Assembly (NCBI RefSeq): GCF_036227485.1
Contig: NZ_CP109479.1
Span: forward strand, 9,858,001 to 9,922,000
Length of the DNA stretch: 64,000 bases
Source of the DNA: Streptomyces sp. NBC_01451
Lineage (GTDB): Bacteria; Actinomycetota; Actinomycetes; Streptomycetales; Streptomycetaceae
Direction of reading: 5' to 3'
A program made the position numbers and the translations under genes. Under the pieces are notes generated by a model. That model worked only from the letters and a program-made list of their open reading frames with translations, made no database searches and was not told the origin of the DNA. Below, in pieces: positions 16,691-23,574 of this stretch (its first letter is position 1; every line of letters starts with the position of its first letter).

Positions 16691-17721
16691 CCGCGACCGA
16701 CCGCACGGGACACCCCGCACGGACCGTCCCGACCCCGTCCTTCGGCCCGGCGAGAACCAACGACGACTTCGACCTGACCCCGCAGCCCAGCCCCGGACAG
16801 GGCACAGTGGAGTTCGACTTCCCCGGCGTGGAGATCGGCACGGCCGAGTACGCGGAAGGCCCCACCGGGACCACCGTCGTCCACGTCCCGGCGGGCGCCC
16901 GGATGTCCATCGACGAACGCGGGGGCGCCATCGGCCTGTCGTACGGCGACAAGCAGTTCGCCCATGCCATCTGTCTGTCGGGCGGCTCCCTGTACGGGCT
17001 CGGCGCCTGCGCCGGGGTCGCGGACGAACTGCGGGCCAGGGTGGACAACCGGGTCGGCTGGAGCGACCTGAAGTGCGTGTCGGGCGCGATCATCTACGAC
17101 TTCGGCACGCGCCACAACGCGGTCGTCCCCGACGCCGCCCTCGGCCGGGCGGCGCTGCGCACGGCCGAGCCGGGCCGCTTCCCCGTCGGCCGGGCCGGCG
17201 CCGGGATCAGCGCCTCGGTCGGCAAGATCGACTCGTCGCGCTGCGAGTTCTCCGGACAGGGCGCGGCCTTCCGGCAGATCGGGGACATCAAGATCCTGGC
17301 CGCGACGGTGGTCAACGCGGTCGGCGTCATCGTGGACCGCGACGGCACGGTCGTACGCGGCAACCACGACCCCGCCACCGGGACGAGGCGCCTGCCGCAC
17401 CTCGACTACGAGGAGGCGTTCGCGGGCGACGGCCCCACCACCATGCACGGCAACACCACCATCTCGGTGCTGGTCACCAACGTACGGCTGGAGGACCGGG
17501 CGCTGGAGCAGTTCGGCAGGCAGGTCCACGGATCCATGCACCGCGGCATCCAGCCCTTCCACACCAGCCTCGACGGCGACACCCTGTTCACCCTCACCAC
17601 CGACGAGGTCGACCTGCCGACCACGCCCTCCCGGGTCGGCGCCCACGCGCTGAACTCCGTGGGACTCGGCTCCATCGCCGCCGAGGTCATGTGGGACGCG
17701 ATCCTGCGCAGCGCCCGGTGA
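16687..17721 (+). CDS. P1-family peptidase (DmpA/BapA type)
   Basis: 344 residues. The family S58/P1 pattern is clear: TGTTVVHVP, GGAIGLSYGDKQFAHAIC, GAIIYDFGTR, GRAGAGISASVGK and late GNTTISVLVTN. By analogy with family members, the precursor cleaves itself before Thr257 (between Asn256 and Thr257), making Thr257 the nucleophile. Family enzymes remove N-terminal residues from peptides, including D- or beta-amino-acid peptides and amides. It has no signal peptide, so it acts in the cytoplasm on imported substrate. It overlaps both neighbouring genes. Confidence 0.85.
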   Translation: MTATDRTGHPARTVPTPSFGPARTNDDFDLTPQPSPGQGTVEFDFPGVEIGTAEYAEGPTGTTVVHVPAGARMSIDERGGAIGLSYGDKQFAHAICLSGGSLYGLGACAGVADELRARVDNRVGWSDLKCVSGAIIYDFGTRHNAVVPDAALGRAALRTAEPGRFPVGRAGAGISASVGKIDSSRCEFSGQGAAFRQIGDIKILAATVVNAVGVIVDRDGTVVRGNHDPATGTRRLPHLDYEEAFAGDGPTTMHGNTTISVLVTNVRLEDRALEQFGRQVHGSMHRGIQPFHTSLDGDTLFTLTTDEVDLPTTPSRVGAHALNSVGLGSIAAEVMWDAILRSAR

Positions 17722-18791
17722 TCGCCCGCCACCACCTCCACTCCGCCGACCCGACGGAACGCGGCCACGCCCTCGGCACCGCCGACGCGGCCCGCATCCG
17801 GACGAGCATCACCGCATACCAGCGGCTCTTCGAGGCCGTACGGGTCGATCCCGCCCTGCTGAGGCCGTACGGGGAAGAGGCCGCGGACGGGATACGACGC
17901 TGGGCGCCCGCCCTTCACCGGGAACTGGTCGCCGTCGCACATGCCGTGGGGGTCGACGTATGGCAGCTCGGCATGCTCAACGCCCGTACCGAGATCCTCG
18001 CCACCGTCGGTGCCACGGCGGAGGGCGAGTGCTCGACCGCCGTGTACGTCGGCGGACCGGGCGCCCCGCACACCATCCAGACCTGGGACTGGCACGAGGA
18101 GTTCACCGACGCCAAGACCCTCGTCCGGCATCCGGCCGGCCGGACCGGCGACGCACGGATCTTCACCGAGGCCGGCATCCTCGGCAAGATAGGCCTCAAC
18201 TCCGCAGGCCTGGGGCTGCACTTCAACATCCTCAGCCACGCCGCCGACGGAGAGCGCATCGGCATCCCCGTCCACGTGGTGGCCCGCCGGATCCTGGACG
18301 AGGCCACCACCCTCGCCGAGGCCGTCGACATCGCCCGCTCGGCGGACGTGTCGGCATCCACCGTGCTCACCGTCGTCACCTTCGACGGACGGCACAGTGA
18401 CGCCGCGTGCGTCGAACTCAGCCCGGCCGGCACCGCCGTACTGCCCCCCGACCCCGACGGCTACCTCCTGCACACCAACCACTTCCTCGACCACCGGCTG
18501 GCCGCGGGGGAACTGGCGGCGCCCGCAGGCAGCACCTACGCACGCCTCAAACACCTCACCACCCGCCGCGAACTCCTCGCCTCCGCCGATCCGGCCCGCT
18601 GGACCGAACTGCTCCACGCCCACGAGAGCGACGGCGCCCCCGTGTGCTGTCATCCGCAGCCGGGGCTGCCGTTCCACCAGCAGTGGCGGACCCTCCTCAC
18701 CGTCAGCCTCGACCTGGCGGAGAGGCAGTTGAGGTGCCACGCGGGCGGACCGTGCACAGCGGGGGAGGAATCGGCGTGGGAGCACCTCTGA
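17718..18791 (+). CDS. C45-family peptidase / acyltransferase-like hydrolase
   Basis: 357 residues from GTG 17718, which overlaps the previous stop (GTGA). It matches the acyl-CoA:6-aminopenicillanate acyltransferase-like Ntn fold. The expected nucleophile is Cys105 in EGECSTA, exposed by self-cleavage after Glu or Gly. It also has TIQTWDWH, GILGKIGLNSAGLGLHFN and LHTNHFLDH. Such enzymes split or transfer amide bonds. In this operon it probably hydrolyses an imported N-acyl or peptide compound together with the P1 peptidase. The substrate cannot be named from sequence. Confidence 0.82.
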   Translation: MIARHHLHSADPTERGHALGTADAARIRTSITAYQRLFEAVRVDPALLRPYGEEAADGIRRWAPALHRELVAVAHAVGVDVWQLGMLNARTEILATVGATAEGECSTAVYVGGPGAPHTIQTWDWHEEFTDAKTLVRHPAGRTGDARIFTEAGILGKIGLNSAGLGLHFNILSHAADGERIGIPVHVVARRILDEATTLAEAVDIARSADVSASTVLTVVTFDGRHSDAACVELSPAGTAVLPPDPDGYLLHTNHFLDHRLAAGELAAPAGSTYARLKHLTTRRELLASADPARWTELLHAHESDGAPVCCHPQPGLPFHQQWRTLLTVSLDLAERQLRCHAGGPCTAGEESAWEHL

Positions 18792-18889
18792 CGCCCCACC
18801 GGCCCCGACTGACAGCCATCTGCCGCTATCCGGTGAAGGGCATGACCGGGCAGCCACTGACCGACACGGTGCTCAGAGCCTGTGTCTGA
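18776..18889 (+). pseudogene. MOSC/ferredoxin-reductase gene, 5' fragment cut by the mobile element
   Basis: GTG 18776 has a perfect ribosome site (GGGGGAGGAA) and overlaps the C45 gene, so it was translated as the last operon gene. It encodes 37 codons with the MOSC N-terminal signature LTAICRYPVKGMTGQPL. The gene's own sequence stops at 18875, where the mobile element begins. The last four codons and the stop come from the element. The rest of the gene resumes at 23633. Confidence 0.85.
18873..18875. repeat. Target-site duplication TCA, left copy
   Basis: TCA directly precedes the left inverted repeat, and an identical TCA follows the right repeat at 23630-23632. The 3-bp length and the TNA form match target sites of several IS5-family groups. 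Confidence 0.75.
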
Positions 18890-18907
18890 TCCCCTGATAT
18901 GGATCTT
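18876..18907 (+). repeat. Left terminal inverted repeat
   Basis: The repeat begins GAGCCTGTGTCTGATCCCCT and continues to 18907. It matches the reverse complement of 23598-23629 at 31 of 32 bases (an A/G difference at position 22). Weaker similarity continues for about 30 more bases. Confidence 0.9.
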
Positions 18908-18929
18908 CAGTCGGGTCTAGCCTGGTGAG

Positions 18930-19265
18930 GTGTCCGGGTTGGTCGGGCTGTCGTTTCGGCTGTGCTGTCCGGTGTGTGACTCTCCGCTGGAGGTGGGGTC
19001 CGCGCCGAGGGCGGTGTACTGCTCTGCGGCATGTCGGGCCAGGCAGTGGCGGCGTGCACGGCGGATTCGACGCAGGGTCGCGGCCGAGCGTGACGGTGAG
19101 GGGCGGCGGGTCTGCCCGGTCTGCCAGACGGTGTGGGTGGCCGGGGTGGATCATCGTAGCAATGCGGTGTACTGCTCGGCGAAGTGCCGTGGCCGGGCCT
19201 CGTACCAGCGGAGCAAAGCGTTCGCCGAAGCGTCGAATAAGGGCTTGAGCGAACGGTCAAGTTGA
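18930..19265 (+). CDS. Small protein with two zinc-finger motifs
   Basis: 111 residues from GTG 18930. Two similar Cys4 modules are visible: CPVCDSPLEV followed by AVYCSAACRARQWRR, and CPVCQTVWV followed by AVYCSAKCRGRASYQR. The YCS..CR..A signature occurs in many small actinobacterial zinc proteins of unknown role. The basic helices after each module suggest nucleic-acid binding. It is the first gene inside the mobile element, starting 22 bases after the left repeat. Its stop codon lies in a perfect inverted repeat (19252-19270). Confidence 0.65.
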   Translation: MSGLVGLSFRLCCPVCDSPLEVGSAPRAVYCSAACRARQWRRARRIRRRVAAERDGEGRRVCPVCQTVWVAGVDHRSNAVYCSAKCRGRASYQRSKAFAEASNKGLSERSS

Positions 19266-19270
19266 CCGTT
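19252..19270. promoter_or_regulatory. Operator-like inverted repeat
   Basis: AACGGTCAA-G-TTGACCGTT is a perfect 9-bp inverted repeat with a one-base centre. It overlaps the end of the zinc-finger gene and sits about 137 bases before the DUF6192-like start codon. The right arm contains a TTGACC -35-like hexamer. It is probably a repressor site for the next two genes, though this is inference. Confidence 0.5.
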
Positions 19271-19406
19271 TCGGGTTCCGTTCGGTCATTTCTGGTCAGT
19301 GCTGGTGTTCGATCTCCGGATGGGTTGACGGTGAGTCGTATCGCGGGTCCGGCCTTGTCGCCGGCGCTGTGCCGCCCCCGGGTCCCGCGGCGGGTGGTGA
19401 GGGCAG

Positions 19407-20408
19407 ATGCCCACCATGATCGGCAAGGTGACCCAGGAACGCTACGACGAGCTCGTGGCGGAGTCGAAGAGCCTGGTCGAGACCGAGCGGGACACGCATT
19501 TCAAGTTAGGTGACAACTCTTTGGAGATCGAGCCCCTTCAGCTGCAAGGGGGTGCACGGCCCGCGGCGGGGGTGGATGTCCAGACGGTCGAGGAGACGTT
19601 GGCCCGGTTCGCGGACGACGTCGGGGTGTCGACATCGAGTGTGATGAGCTACCGCAGCACGGCGGCCCACTGGCCGCCGAAGCAGCGGGTCAAGGGGGTG
19701 TCGTTGGACATCCACCGGATCCTCAGCGGGCGCCCGGACCGGTTCGAGCTGATCCGCAGGCCGCCTTTCAACGAGCACTACGGAACGCACCGGTGGACCC
19801 AGGACGCCGCGAAGCGGGAGATGGGCTGGCAGGTCCAGAATCCGCAGTCGGTGCAGGAGAAGGTGACCGCGATCCACGGCCTGGCGACCGACGACCGGGT
19901 CGCTGCCCAGGTCGCTTCCGATCTGCTGCAGCGCCCGGCGGTTGCCGAGAATGTGCCGGCCAGGGCCCGCATCGAGGCGATCGGCGGGCTGGCCCACGAC
20001 GAGCAGGTGGCAGCGGAGGCCGCACGCAGGTTGCTGCACCGTCCCGATGTCGCGTTCAAGGCGATGGGGGACGACCGCGCGAGGCAGTCGGTCAATCATG
20101 CCCAGGTCGAGCGAGGCCGTCAGGCCCGCGAGGAGTACGAGCGGACCAGTGAACTCGCCCCTGCCATCAGGCATTTCGAGCGGACAGCGGAGTTCCTGGA
20201 CCTGGTCGGGGCCTGCCATGCGTTCGTGGCCACGACGAACCGGGTCGTTCCCGGCCTGCGCGGACGCATCCTCAGCGACGACGAACAGTCCGTACTACGC
20301 GAGAACATCGCCCGGGTACGCGGCGCGCTGGAGTGGATCGAGCACGCCGCCGAAACCGGCGACGTGGACGTGGACGAGGCCCTGGCCCGGCTCCTGCGGG
20401 GCGAGTAG
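19407..20408 (+). CDS. DUF6192-like protein
   Basis: 333 residues from ATG 19407. It opens with GKVTQERYDELVAESKSLVE and has a region resembling a helix-turn-helix (TLARFADDVGVSTSSVMSYR, about residues 61-80). A repeat of the form V(T/R)AIHGLA...VAAQVASDLLQRP follows twice (about residues 150-220), then a long helical C-terminus. I recall this architecture as the Streptomyces DUF6192 family, often found on mobile regions. A DNA-binding role is suggested by the helix-turn-helix-like block. A RacP-like gene follows two bases after its stop. Confidence 0.65.
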   Translation: MPTMIGKVTQERYDELVAESKSLVETERDTHFKLGDNSLEIEPLQLQGGARPAAGVDVQTVEETLARFADDVGVSTSSVMSYRSTAAHWPPKQRVKGVSLDIHRILSGRPDRFELIRRPPFNEHYGTHRWTQDAAKREMGWQVQNPQSVQEKVTAIHGLATDDRVAAQVASDLLQRPAVAENVPARARIEAIGGLAHDEQVAAEAARRLLHRPDVAFKAMGDDRARQSVNHAQVERGRQAREEYERTSELAPAIRHFERTAEFLDLVGACHAFVATTNRVVPGLRGRILSDDEQSVLRENIARVRGALEWIEHAAETGDVDVDEALARLLRGE

Positions 20409-20410
20409 GC

Positions 20411-20851
20411 ATGCCGCGCTCCAGCAGGGAGCGCGACCGGCGCCGTTCTCCCACCTCCGCACGCCACGCGGATGCGATCCGCGTGGCACTGATGGAGACC
20501 GCGCCGGCCGGGCTGAAGAAGCCCCGGCTCATGATGGTCACGGAGCTCTCCCGGTCGCAGGTCGTGCGCGGGCTCGCCGCGTACCACGAAGTCGCCGGTG
20601 AGAAGCGGTGGCCGCCGCTGCTGTGGTCGTTTAAGGACGGCTACCACTTCTGCGAGGACGCCGTCGAGCTGGAGGAGTGGGAGAGGCACTGGGCCGAGGT
20701 GAAGGCCACGCAGATCAGCAGCGTGATCAACGGGATCCTGGCCGGGCATGCCCGGCTCTTCCCCAAGAGCCGCTGGGTGGCCTACATCGGCGCCCAGATG
20801 AACGCCATCCAGAGCTCCCTCGACATGATCGCCCATCCGCAGAACCAGTAG
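20411..20851 (+). CDS. RacP-like protein
   Basis: 146 residues starting at ATG 20411, two bases after the DUF6192-like stop. A basic N-terminus (PRSSRERDRRRSP) is followed by a winged-helix-like segment (ADAIRVALMETAPAGLKKPRLM, VTELSRSQVVRGLAAY) and a helical C-terminus (VINGILAGHARLFPKSRW). It resembles proteins annotated as RacP in streptomycetes. The function is not established. The spacing and shared strand indicate an operon with the DUF6192-like gene. Confidence 0.6.
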   Translation: MPRSSRERDRRRSPTSARHADAIRVALMETAPAGLKKPRLMMVTELSRSQVVRGLAAYHEVAGEKRWPPLLWSFKDGYHFCEDAVELEEWERHWAEVKATQISSVINGILAGHARLFPKSRWVAYIGAQMNAIQSSLDMIAHPQNQ

Positions 20852-20885
20852 CCCCGCAAGAGAGGGGGTCGCCATCATGCGCAGG

Positions 20886-20945
20886 AGGCCAGGAGACCGG
20901 TCCGGTTCGTCCATCCGCACTCCCCACGGGCCGGTCTCCTGGCCT
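20886..20945 (+). terminator. Strong hairpin after the RacP-like gene
   Basis: Arms at 20886-20903 and 20928-20945 pair over 18 bp with one G-T wobble. The loop is 24 bases. It lies 34 bases after the RacP-like stop and just before the transposase start, so it probably ends the cargo operon and shields the transposase gene from read-through. Confidence 0.6.
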
Positions 20946-20951
20946 TCTGCC

Positions 20952-21818
20952 GTGCGTGCTTCCCGCTATCCCTCGGACATGAGCGATGCGGAATGGGCTT
21001 TGATCGAGCCGTTGCTTCCGACCGCCGCGTGCCGGACGCGCAAGGGCGGTGCCCCGGAGAAGTGGCCTCGCCGCGAGATCGTCGACGGCATACGTTATCT
21101 GGTTGATAACGGCATCAAATGGAGGGCGATGCCTGCTGACTACCCTCCCTGGCGCACGATTTACGGGTTCGCCAGGCGATGGGCCGCCGCCGGGGCTCTC
21201 GGTGTCATCCGTGACCACCTCCGGCGCCGCATCCGCCTCGCGGCGGGGAAAGCACCCCGAACGGCGTCGGTGATCGTCGACTCCCAGTCGGTCAAGGCTT
21301 CCGAAACCGTCAGTCAGGCGACCCGGGGATGGGACGGCGGGAAAAAGATCAATGGAAGGAAACGGCATCTCATCTGCGATCATCGCAGCCTCGTGCTGCT
21401 GGTCATGGTCACGCCCGCCGACGCCCAGGACTCCCTGGTCGCACGGGAGCTGCTGTTCCGTCTCGCGCTGATGCACCCGGAGGTCGCCATCGTCTGGGCC
21501 GACTCCGCCTACGCCAAGAACGGCCTCATCCCGTGGGCGAAGAAGTACCTCGACATCACCGTCAAAACGGTACGCCGCCCACCGGATGCCAAGGGCTTCA
21601 TCGTTCTGCCGCGGCGCTGGGCAGTGGAACGGTCCTGGTCGTGGATCATGCGAGCCCGTCGGCACTGCCGGGACCACGAACGGCTCCCCGAGATGAGCGA
21701 AGCACTCATCACCTGGTCCTGCATCACCCTGATGACCCGCCGTTTGACCCGACGCCGGGTCCGTCCCGCCGAACGGCGCGACGTCGCCCACGGTTACGTG
21801 ATGCCGCAGGCCGCCTGA
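20952..21818 (+). CDS. IS5-family DDE transposase
   Basis: 288 residues from GTG 20952 (an upstream extension to 20877 runs through the hairpin and is unlikely). The N-terminus has the helix-turn-helix block RYPSDMSDAEWALIEPLLP. The catalytic DDE residues lie in IVDSQSVK, VWADSAYAK and AVERSWSWIMRARRH. It ends in VAHGYVMPQAA. The length and motifs indicate an intact enzyme. It is the only complete transposase within the 4.75-kb element, so it is the candidate mover of the whole unit. Confidence 0.9.
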   Translation: MRASRYPSDMSDAEWALIEPLLPTAACRTRKGGAPEKWPRREIVDGIRYLVDNGIKWRAMPADYPPWRTIYGFARRWAAAGALGVIRDHLRRRIRLAAGKAPRTASVIVDSQSVKASETVSQATRGWDGGKKINGRKRHLICDHRSLVLLVMVTPADAQDSLVARELLFRLALMHPEVAIVWADSAYAKNGLIPWAKKYLDITVKTVRRPPDAKGFIVLPRRWAVERSWSWIMRARRHCRDHERLPEMSEALITWSCITLMTRRLTRRRVRPAERRDVAHGYVMPQAA

Positions 21819-21869
21819 GCACCGCTGCCGGACAGCATGCGCAGCCGGCTGTGTCGACCCTGCGGCAGG

Positions 21870-21911
21870 AACGTTCACCCGCACAGGTGAACCGTCGTTC
21901 CGGTGAACGTT
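21870..21911. promoter_or_regulatory. Cluster of GTTCACC/GGTGAAC half-sites
   Basis: AACGTTCACC at 21870-21879 and GGTGAACGTT at 21902-21911 form a perfect 10-bp inverted repeat. A third half-site, AGGTGAAC, lies between them near 21884. The cluster is 109 bases upstream of the STAS gene start and looks like a multi-site operator. Confidence 0.5.
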
Positions 21912-22019
21912 TCTGCGTCTGCTGTTCCTCCTACGGTGAGGGGGTGTTGCCCCAGTCCCCGGCAACGGTCCGACGACCGCGCATCCTCCTACGACGGGGG
22001 CCTCACGCCGGGAACCAGC

Positions 22020-22454
22020 ATGGACCTCCAGGACACGAATGCCGCGTCAGGGCAGGGTGACGACGACTCCGCGCCGGGAGAGGCGCCGGTCCCGTGCCGG
22101 TATGCGCGCAGTTACCTCGACCACGGCGTCACCGTGGTCGAGTTCCACGGCACCATCGACCTGAACACCGTCTGCGAAGTCCAGGTCCATACCGACGCCG
22201 CCACCGCCCGGCAGGGCGCACGGATGATCGTGGACCTGCGGCCGGTGGAATTCCTCGACTGCACAGCCCTCGGCCTGCTCTGCCGGGCACGGCGCAGAGC
22301 ACTGGAACACGGCGGCCACCTGGCACTGGTCTGTGCCCGTCCCTGGCACCTGCGGATCCTCAAAGCCGCCGGCCTCAGCGAACTCTTCCTCCCCCTCGCC
22401 ACAGTTCAGGACGCCCTCTCCGCCCTGAACTCTGAACCCGCCAACCGTCCCTGA
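22020..22454 (+). CDS. STAS-domain anti-sigma factor antagonist
   Basis: 144 residues from ATG 22020 (GGGAA six bases upstream). A single STAS domain occupies about residues 28-140: VTVVEFHGTIDLNTV, MIVDLRPVEFLDCTALGLLCRARR. The usual phosphorylated Ser is in the DSSGLG position, and here it reads DCTALG, leaving Thr as the possible site. Such proteins bind anti-sigma factors in partner-switching modules. It is a cargo gene of the mobile element, lying between the intact transposase and a transposase relic. Confidence 0.78.
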   Translation: MDLQDTNAASGQGDDDSAPGEAPVPCRYARSYLDHGVTVVEFHGTIDLNTVCEVQVHTDAATARQGARMIVDLRPVEFLDCTALGLLCRARRRALEHGGHLALVCARPWHLRILKAAGLSELFLPLATVQDALSALNSEPANRP

Positions 22455-22483
22455 CCGCACAGAAGATCAAGGGCTGGCCGATG

Positions 22484-22533
22484 CCCGGTGACGGCGGCAT
22501 CGCCCACGGCTACGTGATGCCACAAGCCGCCTG
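22484..22533 (+). pseudogene. 3' relic of a second IS5-type transposase
   Basis: The last codons read GIAHGYVMPQAA followed by TGA. This matches the end of the intact transposase (DVAHGYVMPQAA) at about 34 of 39 bases. Bases after the stop also show partial similarity. It is a remnant of a second related copy in the same orientation, 715 bases downstream. Confidence 0.65.
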
Positions 22534-22597
22534 ACCGCTCAGCCAGACCCCGACCCACCGCCGCGGCAAGGTGACACCGCAGGCGACAGCTTCCTCC

Positions 22598-23101
22598 TCA
22601 GGCAACTCCGTGCGCTGTCCTATGAGACGCCTCGTGGGATGCCTTGTCGGCGCGGGCCGTTGCGATGGCCAGGAGTTCGGTGGCCGTGCGGCTGCCGTCG
22701 GCCGGGACTGGTGTGCTCATCAGCCAGTCGGCAGCGCCGGGCGCGGTCGCGGGAGGAACGACGAGCAGGGTGCGAAAGCCCTTGAGGAAGGAGCAGAGGA
22801 CGATCTCGTTCTGTTCGTGACCGGACACGAACCATCCGGCGGTCACAGTGTGTGCGCCGACGGCGACCTGGTGCGGGATGTCGGGCCACGGTTCGATCCC
22901 CACGGTGACCCTGGTGATGCTGCCCACCCCGTCCATCGCCTCGACCAGGCCGGGGAGTTCGGTGATGAGATCGCGGGAGTAGGGCCACCACGCGCCGTCG
23001 AATCCGCAGGAGACGGCACCGTGGGGCGTCAGCGAAAGCCGCACCGGCAGCGGTGCTGCGCGCTGCGGTCCGACTGAGAGGTAATCGGCAGTCGGTTCCA
23101 T
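22598..23101 (-). CDS. DUF5994 family protein
   Basis: 167 residues. The pattern LSLTPHGAVSCGFDGAWWPYSRDLITELPGL (read as two segments), VGAHTVTAGWFVSGHEQNEI and LLVVPPATAPGAADWLM is characteristic of the streptomycete DUF5994 family. It is a soluble protein of unknown function. It is the last cargo gene and runs opposite to the others, towards the transposase relic. The start is ATG 23101. Confidence 0.8.
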   Translation of the reverse strand: MEPTADYLSVGPQRAAPLPVRLSLTPHGAVSCGFDGAWWPYSRDLITELPGLVEAMDGVGSITRVTVGIEPWPDIPHQVAVGAHTVTAGWFVSGHEQNEIVLCSFLKGFRTLLVVPPATAPGAADWLMSTPVPADGSRTATELLAIATARADKASHEASHRTAHGVA

Positions 23102-23574
23102 GACGTGAACCTGCCTCCGGGCGACGTCCGCGCCGCCCCAGTGTCGTTGTTCCTCGCCGCCAACAGCCCGTTAAAGCGTGTTCCGGCCTGGGACATCGGT
23201 GGTGGAATGGTCCACGGCCGCCGCCGCATGCAGCCGAACACGGGCGGCGGCCGTACGTGCGAAGACGGCACCGAGGTCCCCTCCCTCGCCGTCTCGCACT
23301 GACCCGTCCTCATCACCCCACCCGGGGCATGCGGGAGTACACCCCGGTCTCGAAGAGGGCTGGGGAGGACGAAGGGCTGGAGCTGCGTTGTCGGCGATGC
23401 GGCTCCAGCCCGCTCACAGTGGTCGCATGGTCACTGTGGCCCGGGGGCACGGGGCCGCAATATGAAAAATACGGGCTGGCAGCTCCTCACCAGTTACAGG
23501 TGGTGAAACGCACACGAGCCTCGTAAGCGAGCCTATACCCGCCCCGGTGACGGTGACAGTAGGCAATCTCGGAC
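23102..23574. other. Gene-free stretch at the right end of the element
   Basis: It should contain the promoter of the minus-strand DUF5994 gene. A small AT-rich patch lies near 23458-23475. I found no protein I could support. A short frame around 23328-23526 with one CxxC is probably chance. Confidence 0.5.

Noticed and set aside
20886..20945. Hairpin arms considered as the ends of a separate IS
   Set aside because: Both arms lie on the same side of the transposase gene, and no copy occurs after its stop. A terminator is the simpler reading.
23328..23526. Small frame with CRRCG near the right end of the mobile element
   Set aside because: It has one CxxC only, no ribosome site and no family resemblance. 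It is probably chance.
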